Positions 1-6,000 of a stretch of 10,038 bases of DNA are shown here, one piece after another. A model generated the notes under the pieces. That model was not told where the DNA came from, ran no database searches, and saw only the letters and a program-made list of their open reading frames with translations. The position numbers and the translations under genes are program-made. Each line of letters opens with the position of its first letter. Positions within the stretch are counted from its first letter, which is position 1. Source of the stretch: Planctomycetales bacterium (GTDB taxonomy: Bacteria; Planctomycetota; Phycisphaerae; SM23-33). The stretch covers positions 1 through 10,038 of the forward strand of contig DAOVFI010000060.1 in the NCBI GenBank assembly GCA_030673005.1, given 5' to 3'.

Positions 1-946
1 TGACCGAGTCGGCGTCCCCAAGTTTTCCCAAGGCGCAAACGGCTGCTATCCTGATATGCCTGCTCTTGTTGAGGCAGTGCTTTTTGAGCGGCTTGACCGC
101 ATAAGGTCCGATGGATGCAAGGCTCTTTGCCTGTTCCGAATTGTAGGGATAGTTATTAGCCGCAATGTGGGCCGAAAGTTTTTCGACCAGGTCGGCTGCC
201 TGCTTTTTCATATCACGGTCGCTGATGATATTCGTTTTCGGCGGGTCCAGCATCTTTATAAGCGTCTCAATACGAAGCCGGACTTCGAAGGAATATTTGT
301 CCTTGTCTTTCTCAAGAACAGGCCGAAGGAGCGGTAGTATCTTCTTGCCCATCTGCTCGAGTTCGTGATGCGCCTGTTCGCGGATTTGCCACGAATCGTC
401 GTCCATCTTCTTTATCAGTTCGGCGACCTTTGCGCGGTCTTTATCCGTCAAAGGAATGTCTTTCCTTTGTATTTCCGCAAGTTGGTAAACCGTAACGTAG
501 AAGCCGCTTCCCGTGCAGGCGATTTCAAACTTTTCCGACCGGGGGACATAATAGACGAGTCTGTATCCGGGTTCACCCGGCGGTTTTTCCCCTCGCCACT
601 TCGGGCCTCTGAAGACAAATCTTTCCGCTTTCTTACCGTTGACGAACTCGCTCAGGCGAAACGCGATGTCACCCAGGCAGCAGCCGCGGCAAGAATCTCC
701 ATTCGCCCGGATAATAATCGGCACACCCTTGCGTACCTTGTATCGTTTCCAGGTGCCCATTCCCGCCCACCGGAAGTGGGTGTACGCACCCGGTCCGGTG
801 GAGGGCTGACGATTGAACATCCTGCGTCCGTTCGCCTCGCAGGGCCAGACCTGCTTCCATATCATCTCCGTCGCCGGCGCTGTCTGCGGGTGAGACAGGC
901 CCAACAGGATTGATAAAACCACGCTGAAGAGTCCCATGCTTATCAT
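1..946 (-). CDS. Secreted HEAT-repeat protein, C-terminus cut by window edge
   Basis: The frame is open from an ATG at 946-944 to the left edge, giving about 315 residues with no stop, so the C-terminus is missing. Residues 1-25 look like a signal peptide: a short N-region, a hydrophobic core (GLFSVVLSILLGL), then a possible cleavage site after TAPA, suggesting export. Residues 26-160 form a domain I do not recognise; it has a cysteine cluster at 86-90 (CRGCC) and an aromatic-rich stretch near 130-152. From about 168 the sequence becomes helical repeats in HEAT/Armadillo style (DDDSWQIREQAHHELEQMG, then IRIAAVCALGKLGDADSV near the edge). HEAT repeats usually serve protein binding. AAGGA lies just upstream of the ATG; an in-frame ATG at 937 is an alternative start. 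It begins 42 bp after the ceramidase-like gene and could be co-transcribed with it. The coding call is firm; the role is unknown. Confidence 0.82.
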   Translation of the reverse strand, partial: MISMGLFSVVLSILLGLSHPQTAPATEMIWKQVWPCEANGRRMFNRQPSTGPGAYTHFRWAGMGTWKRYKVRKGVPIIIRANGDSCRGCCLGDIAFRLSEFVNGKKAERFVFRGPKWRGEKPPGEPGYRLVYYVPRSEKFEIACTGSGFYVTVYQLAEIQRKDIPLTDKDRAKVAELIKKMDDDSWQIREQAHHELEQMGKKILPLLRPVLEKDKDKYSFEVRLRIETLIKMLDPPKTNIISDRDMKKQAADLVEKLSAHIAANNYPYNSEQAKSLASIGPYAVKPLKKHCLNKSRHIRIAAVCALGKLGDADSV

Positions 947-988
947 AGTTCCTTACCTTTTCGAGCAGCGCCGAACGGTTACAATTGT

Positions 989-2254
989 TTAAACCTTCGC
1001 TAAGGCGATGGATTCGCTAATAAGCAGTTTATCGGCGCCGTATCCGACGGCGGTCAGCAGCGGCCCGTAGCCGAAGCGGCAGGAGGTCTTCCCGCCGTAC
1101 CTGCCCAGGTCCTTGCCCCAGCCGGTCGGAAAGTATCCGCAGTAACCGTTGGCGTATCCGACGAAAAAAGTCTCCAGCGGTCTTGAACCTTCCTTGATGC
1201 CCAGGCCGATGTCGGTGAAAACCTCGAACGGCACGCACACCAGGCGCAGGTTGTTTATACCAAGGACAGAGATTTCGACCGGGAAGTTTTCGGGGACTTT
1301 GCCCGCCTCAATGGCCTGGGTTACTTTGGCGACCCAATCCAATGTTGCCTTTCCGGTCCGCCGTGTTATCTCATCATCGGCGTCGGCGTTTGCTGTGGCT
1401 TCGGCTGTGATTTTGTCCAGTTCCGCGCGCGAGGGTGGTTCATCCAGCGGAACATCTATGACTTTGGCGGCAGAGCGAATCGCCACGTCCGTCGTTGCCG
1501 GCGCATCGGTGAGAGTGGCTATGGCGGCCTCGGCGAGTTTTCGACCGATTTGGTCCACGTCCTCGAATGTCCCTGTCCCCCATCCGCGATCGCGATAGAC
1601 CACCGGGTCCACGTCGCCGCAGGAGCCTTGAAGGTACATTCCCATACCGCCTCGAATTTGGGCGATATGCCGGCAGGCTGCGCCGGGGAAATCGGCGGAG
1701 TATTCCAGGTTCCCCGGGCCGAGTACGACTGCGTGAGTGGCGTAGTTGATGATCGTCGCGATGACCCGGCCGTCGGTGCCGTCGATGCCTATAACACCGA
1801 GGCTCTCGTCGATGGGGTGTTCGGCGCTCTCGCGGTTGTAGCCGATACCGCTGACTGTCGTCGTCCCATGTGAAAGTCGGGCGGGTTCAAGCGCCCCCGC
1901 CAAGGCCGACGCCAAATCCACAATTTTCGCCCTGACCTTATTAAGCCATAAGCCCTCCGTCGCCAGCGAATCAGGGCCGGAGTGGGTATGCGTGCAGGTC
2001 AACAGGACGTTCGAGGCGTTGATGCCGACGGCTTCGGCAATTCGGCGACGAATCTCATCGGCGACCGATAAATCGAAACCGAGCAGGTCGCACGAAACGA
2101 TGACCGCCTTCGAGTCTTCGTTTGCCAGCATGACGGCGCGGGCCATAATTGGATCGTACGTACCCGTCGAGCCGGTCAGCCGGGCGAGAAAACCGATCAT
2201 CTGCCCGCCGACCGGCGGGGCAAGGTCAATTTCAGCAGCAGATGCTCTAAACAT
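989..2254 (-). CDS. Neutral/alkaline non-lysosomal ceramidase-like amidase
   Basis: This 421-residue protein matches the N-terminal catalytic domain of the neutral/alkaline ceramidase family (Pfam PF04734), zinc enzymes that cleave the amide bond of N-acyl-sphingosine. Family hallmarks are visible: the THTHSGP motif at 88-94, whose histidines bind metal in the family; NYATHAVVLGP at 170-180 with another candidate metal histidine (H174); QGSCGDVDP at 209-217; and near the C-terminus a YANGYCGYFPT-like stretch typical of the fold. It is shorter than characterised ceramidases (usually 600-700 residues) and lacks the C-terminal immunoglobulin-like domain. It has no signal peptide, so it is probably cytoplasmic. 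That makes true ceramide an uncertain substrate; many such short bacterial homologues are uncharacterised. The start is supported by GAGGTG seven bases upstream of the ATG. The gene follows the DegT aminotransferase across a repeat-filled spacer. Confidence 0.88.
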   Translation of the reverse strand: MFRASAAEIDLAPPVGGQMIGFLARLTGSTGTYDPIMARAVMLANEDSKAVIVSCDLLGFDLSVADEIRRRIAEAVGINASNVLLTCTHTHSGPDSLATEGLWLNKVRAKIVDLASALAGALEPARLSHGTTTVSGIGYNRESAEHPIDESLGVIGIDGTDGRVIATIINYATHAVVLGPGNLEYSADFPGAACRHIAQIRGGMGMYLQGSCGDVDPVVYRDRGWGTGTFEDVDQIGRKLAEAAIATLTDAPATTDVAIRSAAKVIDVPLDEPPSRAELDKITAEATANADADDEITRRTGKATLDWVAKVTQAIEAGKVPENFPVEISVLGINNLRLVCVPFEVFTDIGLGIKEGSRPLETFFVGYANGYCGYFPTGWGKDLGRYGGKTSCRFGYGPLLTAVGYGADKLLISESIALAKV

Positions 2255-2274
2255 TTAAGTTCACCTCAATTTCC

Positions 2275-2415
2275 GGTGGCACGGTCAAGCCGGAGCGCCT
2301 GCCGACAGGCAGGCAGCGGAAGCTTGGCCGTGATGATGCCGGACCACGAACGCCGAACCACGGCCAAGCGAGATTGAGGCCTAACGGCCTCACCCTCCCT
2401 TGACAGTGCCATCCC
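2275..2415. repeat. Compound inverted-repeat element, copy A of the GGTGGCACGG family
   Basis: The outer arms are GGTGGCACGGTCAAG (2275-2289) and CTTGACAGTGCCATCCC (2399-2415), imperfectly complementary. An inner perfect 11-bp pair is formed by GCTTGGCCGTG (2322-2332) and CACGGCCAAGC (2359-2369). Two small hairpins lie inside: GCCTG/CAGGC near 2298-2310 and GAGGCC-TAAC-GGCCTC at 2376-2391. The first 17 bases (2275-2291) are identical to 6990-7006. The element fills most of the 168-bp spacer between the aminotransferase stop and the ceramidase-like start. It contains no convincing ORF and has no T-run that would make it a simple intrinsic terminator. It is best described as a REP-like or miniature mobile repeat. 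Confidence 0.75.
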
Positions 2416-2422
2416 AATTGGC

Positions 2423-3637
2423 TTACCTCAACTCGCCGATGTTTTCGCAAACTTTTTTAATCGCTGCGGATGCGTCGCGGATGGCCTGCTCGTCGGCCAG
2501 GAGGAACGCCTGCGGAAGCCAGACGGCGTCGGCACAGACGGCCTCGCAGACCGGGCAGCATACCTCGTCGTAATTAACGCTCCCGGCGAAGGGGCGTGCC
2601 GCCGGCTCCTCGTCGAGATTCCCGAAGAACGGATTCTTGTATAGCGGGATCGGATAGCCCGAAGACGCCGGAACGCCTTCAGCGACAAGCGCCTCGATGA
2701 ATCTCTCGCGCCCCACGCACAGTTCGTCGGACTTGATGCGGAAGGTGTAAAAATGATAACTCCGCCGGGTCATCCGCGAATCATTAGTCAGGACAGTGAT
2801 GCCGGGTACACCCTTAAGGGCTTCGTCCAGGATGGCTGCGTTTGCCTGGCGTTTGAGCGTCTGTGCCTCCAGGCGGGTCAGTTGCGCCAGGAGGATCGCC
2901 GCCTGGAACTCCGTCAGGCGGAGGTTACTGCCGAGGCGATGGTGCTCGTACCACGGCCTGCCCTCGGTCCGCCCGCAGTTGGTGTAACTGCGGCAGCGAC
3001 CGGCCAGGGCTTCGTCGTCGGTCAGGATAATTCCGCCCTCGGCGCTGGAGATGTTTTTCGAGGCCTGGAAACTGAACGCCCCGCAACTGCCGATCGCGCC
3101 GGTGCCTTTACCCTTCCACCGGCTGCCCCACGAGTGGCAGGCGTCCTCGATTACGACAATTCCGTGTTTCGCCACAATGTCATTAAGAACGTCCATGTCG
3201 GCTACGTGCCCGCCGAGGTGGACGGGCATTACGGCCTTGGTTTTGTCGGTAATTTTGCGCTCGACGTCGGCAGGGTCGATGCAAAGGTTCTCCGGCAGGA
3301 TGTCGGCGAAGACCGGAACCGCACCTACCCGCATCACGGCTGAAGCGGTGGCTACGAAGGTGAACGGCGGGACGATTACCTCGTCACCGGCGCCGATGCC
3401 AAGCGCCGTCAGCGCCACCTCAAGCGCGACCGTGCCGTTGCAGGCCGTTACGCCGAAATTCGCGCCCTGGAAATCTGCAAAGGCCCGTTCGAACTGCCCG
3501 ACCTTCTGGCCGTACCACCACTTGCCCGATTCGAGAACCTCGTTGAGGCCCTTTCTTTCCTCGTCGCCCCAGATCGGCCAGTCCGGCCACTGGTGACTGC
3601 ACGCCTTTTTTCCACCGTTGATTGCCAGTTGTTTCAT
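2423..3637 (-). CDS. DegT/DnrJ/EryC1/StrS family PLP-dependent aminotransferase
   Basis: A complete 404-residue aminotransferase of the fold-type I sugar-aminotransferase family, which typically transfers an amino group from glutamate or glutamine to a keto-sugar nucleotide. Visible signatures: the CNGTVALEVALTALGIGAGDEVIVPPFTFVATASAV block at 66-101 (cofactor phosphate and active-site loop), the conserved aspartate in VVIEDACHSWGS (D165, contacts the PLP ring nitrogen), and the PLP-lysine in FSFQASKNISSAEGG (K194). The N-terminal LAINGGKKA resembles the AHBA-synthase-like branch, but the substrate cannot be read from sequence. Length is normal for the family. AAGGAG lies 11 bases before the ATG, a rather long spacing. 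The gene follows the 7TM-HD gene across a 107-bp spacer that holds a perfect 25-bp hairpin. No sugar-nucleotide or cell-wall genes are adjacent, so the pathway is unassigned. A second, divergent family member is at 9011. Confidence 0.93.
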   Translation of the reverse strand: MKQLAINGGKKACSHQWPDWPIWGDEERKGLNEVLESGKWWYGQKVGQFERAFADFQGANFGVTACNGTVALEVALTALGIGAGDEVIVPPFTFVATASAVMRVGAVPVFADILPENLCIDPADVERKITDKTKAVMPVHLGGHVADMDVLNDIVAKHGIVVIEDACHSWGSRWKGKGTGAIGSCGAFSFQASKNISSAEGGIILTDDEALAGRCRSYTNCGRTEGRPWYEHHRLGSNLRLTEFQAAILLAQLTRLEAQTLKRQANAAILDEALKGVPGITVLTNDSRMTRRSYHFYTFRIKSDELCVGRERFIEALVAEGVPASSGYPIPLYKNPFFGNLDEEPAARPFAGSVNYDEVCCPVCEAVCADAVWLPQAFLLADEQAIRDASAAIKKVCENIGELR

Positions 3638-3674
3638 TCTTATTTTTTCTCCTTGTTACCGATTTGGGATCTGT

Positions 3675-3731
3675 GGGTGGCACAGGTTTGTAACCTGTGG
3701 CAGCCGCACAGGTTACAAACCTGTGCCACCC
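3675..3731. repeat. Perfect 25-bp inverted repeat (hairpin) with GGGTGGCAC end
   Basis: Bases 3675-3699 and 3707-3731 are exact reverse complements separated by a 7-base loop (GCAGCCG). Each arm also contains a smaller palindrome, ACAGGTT-TGT-AACCTGT, so both one long hairpin and two short ones can form. The outer GGGTGGCAC is shared with the element at 6989-7073 and, minus one G, with that at 2275-2415. It lies between the 7TM-HD stop and the aminotransferase start, so a read-through transcript would carry it in the aminotransferase leader. No U-run follows the stem on either strand, which argues against a classical intrinsic terminator; RNA stabilisation or processing are possible roles. 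Confidence 0.9.
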
Positions 3732-3744
3732 GCCGCCGGCGGGA

Positions 3745-5517
3745 TTACCGGCGATTGTCGTTTATACCTGCCGATTGTCGGCCGTTGGCGTTCTTTTCGT
3801 CCTGGTCTGTGGCCGGTTTTTCCTGCGAGGGATATTTGACCCGAACGTGGTACATGCCGCAGAGGCTCTTGACCAGCGAAGTCTCGAGGGCGTGGACCTC
3901 TTTGAGGGTCAATTCGCAGTCGTCGAGTTGTCCGTCCATGAGGCGTTTGGATATTACGAAGTGAACTTGTGTTTCGATTCGCCCCGCCGTCGGTTCGGGC
4001 GTTGCGCGGACGGACGATTCGGATGCATCGGCAAGCATAAGTATTGCGGCCTCTTTCGTCCGTGGTTTGGGACCGGGGTAACGGAACTCCACCTCGTCGG
4101 GGGCGGTCTGACCGTTGCCGGCGCGCTGCTCGGTGGCGGCGTGGTAGAAATATTCCACCAGTGTCGTGCCGTGGTGCGAGGCGACGAATTCGTGCAGCAG
4201 ACGCGGCAGGCCGTACTGCCTGGCCATCTCGATGCCGTCCTTGACGTGCCCCTTTATCACCAGCAGGCTCATTGCCGGGGAGAGTTTGTCGTGTTTGGAG
4301 GCCGAACCCGCCTGGTTCTCCGAGAAATAATCTGGTTTGTTGATTTTTCCGACGTCATGGTAATAGGCGCCGACGCGCGCCAGCAGCCCGCGTGCGCCGA
4401 TGGCCTCGGCGGCCGACTCGCACATCGCGCCCAGGACCAGCGAGTGATTGTACGTGCCCGGCGCCTCGAGCGCCAGGCGTTTCAGCAGCGGCTTGTTCGC
4501 ATCGCACCACTCCAACAGCGTCAGCGAGGTTGCGATGGAGAAGACCCGTTCGATCAGCGGCAGGATGCCCTGGGCGATGAAACCTCCGGCTATTGCCGCA
4601 CCCGCGGCACAGCATCCATCGACCAGCATGATGTGTCCCGGCACGTCGCCGGCCAATTCTACGAGCCATACTGCCGCGAAAACCGCCACTGCCGCAAGCC
4701 CGCCGGTTTCGATGAGTTTGCTGCGCGTCCGGATCTCGCCGAGCAGGAAGACGGTAGCGGCCGCCGACGACCATAACGCCAGCAGCCCGGCGAACCCGAA
4801 CCGAAGTTGCAGCACCGTCAGGACCACCAGCGAACCGGACACGGCGAAGGCGAAACGCTGATTGTAAGCGATGGTGAGCATGGCTGCGGCGAGGAATATC
4901 CCGAAGACCGACAGATACGGGTTCATCATCCCCGTCCCGATCACGATCTTGCCGACCAGCAGTATCAGTCCGAGCAGCGCCGCCACGGCGAGGCCGCGCC
5001 AGTGATTCTTGACGATCCGCGGGTTGTACTTGCTGATATACAATCCCAGCAGGGCGATAACGCCGCCGATCACCCCGGCGCGCCCGAGGAAAATCCAGAA
5101 CCGCCGCAAAGGCGCGTCGATACTTTGCCGGGCGATGTACTCCTCGTGTTCAGCCGACAGGATCGCAACGTCGGCCTCATTCAGCTTGCCTTTGACCGTT
5201 CTGGCGGCCAGCAGTGTGCCTTTCGGTATGACCTGGCCGGTCGGCCGGCTGGCAGGGGCGGTGGTCGGACCTTCGGGCCTGGCGAACCGGAACGGAACGC
5301 GGGCGTACACGTCCCGGTCGAGATACCCGCCGACTCGATAAGGCAGCGGCTCGATCGGGCAGGCGTCCATGACCAACACAGCCGCAAACAACGCCGTCGC
5401 CAGAAGGACCGAACCGACCCCGCCGGCGGCCCGAAACCGCTCCCAGCGACTCGGGCCGGTCGGGGGACTCTTGCGGAGCTCCCGTCGCTGTCGAACTTTC
5501 TTCTTAAATGGCCACAT
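3745..5517 (-). CDS. pgpH: 7TM-HD (PgpH/YqfF-type) membrane phosphodiesterase
   Basis: A 590-residue membrane protein with the PgpH/YqfF layout. In the family, such proteins (for example Listeria PgpH) hydrolyse cyclic di-AMP with a cytoplasmic HD domain. Here there is a basic N-terminus, one membrane helix (about 33-51), a short outside segment (about 52-138), a cluster of hydrophobic helices between about 140 and 315, then the HD domain (about 335-560). Candidate metal ligands are seen in APGTYNHSL (H357), YYHDVGKINKP (H387-D388), the SHHG motif (H448-H449) and LMLADASE (D497). The outside segment is only about 85 residues, far shorter than the usual 7TMR-HDED sensor domain. The last dozen residues are encoded by a degenerate heptamer repeat. 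The ATG has no clear Shine-Dalgarno; it lies 9 bases from the arm of the four-helix-bundle cassette. In many bacteria this gene directly follows phoH, as here apart from the insertion. Confidence 0.93.
   Translation of the reverse strand: MWPFKKKVRQRRELRKSPPTGPSRWERFRAAGGVGSVLLATALFAAVLVMDACPIEPLPYRVGGYLDRDVYARVPFRFARPEGPTTAPASRPTGQVIPKGTLLAARTVKGKLNEADVAILSAEHEEYIARQSIDAPLRRFWIFLGRAGVIGGVIALLGLYISKYNPRIVKNHWRGLAVAALLGLILLVGKIVIGTGMMNPYLSVFGIFLAAAMLTIAYNQRFAFAVSGSLVVLTVLQLRFGFAGLLALWSSAAATVFLLGEIRTRSKLIETGGLAAVAVFAAVWLVELAGDVPGHIMLVDGCCAAGAAIAGGFIAQGILPLIERVFSIATSLTLLEWCDANKPLLKRLALEAPGTYNHSLVLGAMCESAAEAIGARGLLARVGAYYHDVGKINKPDYFSENQAGSASKHDKLSPAMSLLVIKGHVKDGIEMARQYGLPRLLHEFVASHHGTTLVEYFYHAATEQRAGNGQTAPDEVEFRYPGPKPRTKEAAILMLADASESSVRATPEPTAGRIETQVHFVISKRLMDGQLDDCELTLKEVHALETSLVKSLCGMYHVRVKYPSQEKPATDQDEKNANGRQSAGINDNRR
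3752..3787. repeat. Degenerate heptamer repeat inside the 3' end of pgpH
   Basis: CGATTGTCG occurs at 3752-3760 and again at 3772-3780, with CGTTTAT and CGGCCGT as further near-heptamers in phase with one irregular unit. Read on the minus strand it gives GACAATCG-type units, the same motif as the cleaner repeat at 8157-8184. Here it is translated as the C-terminal tail of the 7TM-HD protein (NGRQSAGINDNRR) and lies within a few bases of its stop codon. It may therefore be a repeat that has grown into the gene end. Confidence 0.5.
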
Positions 5518-5572
5518 AGCTACATGAGGGACCAGGGACTAGGGAATTGGGACTAGGTATAAAAATCATTTT

Positions 5573-5600
5573 AGTATCCAGTATCTTGCTATTTGCCAAT
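5573..5600. repeat. Short heptamer repeat at the 3' end of the four-helix-bundle gene
   Basis: AGTATCC (5573-5579) and AGTATCT (5580-5586) are tandem 7-base units, followed in phase by the more diverged TGCTATT and TGCCAAT. The run overlaps the stop codon of the four-helix-bundle gene. It lies inside the cassette and is different in sequence from, but of the same period as, the units of the cassette arms. The last two units are weak, so the repeat call rests mainly on the first two. Confidence 0.4.
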
Positions 5601-5960
5601 ACTCAGACTTTTTATCAGACCGCCCAGCACGCGCGAACATTCGTCCGTGTCTTCCAGTAGAGAATCGGTTTGCTTGTTAGTCAAGTAGTCCAAATCCCCG
5701 GCAATGAATATATGAGTCTCGACTTCGTACAGGCTGCCCCGGGCAGTGTGGAGAAAGTGAACGTAGTCCTTCCGGCTGCCCCGACCATAACCTTCAGCAA
5801 TATTTGACGGTACAGACACTGCCGCCCTTCTCATCTGCTGGGCAAGCCCGTACGTTTCTTCCTTCGGAAACAGTTTCGTCGCGCCATATACACGCTTCGC
5901 CAGCGCCATCGCCTTTTGCCACGCCACTAAATCCCGATAACTACGTATCTCGTCACTCAT
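5589..5960 (-). CDS. Four-helix-bundle protein (S23 / 23S rRNA intervening-sequence family, Avd-like)
   Basis: A complete 123-residue protein with the pattern of the S23 family (PF05635/TIGR02436): SYRDLVAWQKAMALAKRVYGATKLFPKEETYGLAQQ at about 7-42, then RRAAVSVPSNIAEGYGRGSRKDY at 44-66, and FLHTARGSLYEVETH at 69-83. The family folds into four helices and a homopentameric barrel. Members are encoded inside 23S rRNA intervening sequences, and the related Avd is an accessory factor of diversity-generating retroelements that binds nucleic acid. No reverse transcriptase or template/variable repeat is present, so this is a solo copy of unknown function. GGGAG eight bases before the ATG supports the start. 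Its whole gene is enclosed by inverted repeats and separates phoH from pgpH. Family assignment is firm; an RNA- or DNA-binding role is inference. Confidence 0.95.
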   Translation of the reverse strand: MSDEIRSYRDLVAWQKAMALAKRVYGATKLFPKEETYGLAQQMRRAAVSVPSNIAEGYGRGSRKDYVHFLHTARGSLYEVETHIFIAGDLDYLTNKQTDSLLEDTDECSRVLGGLIKSLSIGK

Positions 5961-6000
5961 GCCAATCTCCCTTTTTTTTCTAGTCCCAATTCCCTAGTCC

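Noticed and set aside
365..913. 182-codon plus-strand open frame
   Set aside because: It is antisense to the HEAT-repeat gene, whose minus-strand frame has a signal peptide, a ribosome site and recognisable repeats; the plus-strand product resembles nothing.
3675..3731. Intrinsic terminator for pgpH
   Set aside because: The stem is strong but no T-run follows on the minus or plus strand, and the sequence belongs to a wider inverted-repeat family.
3697..4776. 359-codon plus-strand open frame, with a further one at 4807-5556
   Set aside because: Both are antisense shadows of the 7TM-HD gene in a GC-rich region; the products have no domain pattern, and the minus-strand frame is clearly coding.
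5589..5960. Diversity-generating retroelement (Avd-like gene)
   Set aside because: No reverse transcriptase and no template/variable repeat pair in the window; the sequence fits a solo S23-family protein.
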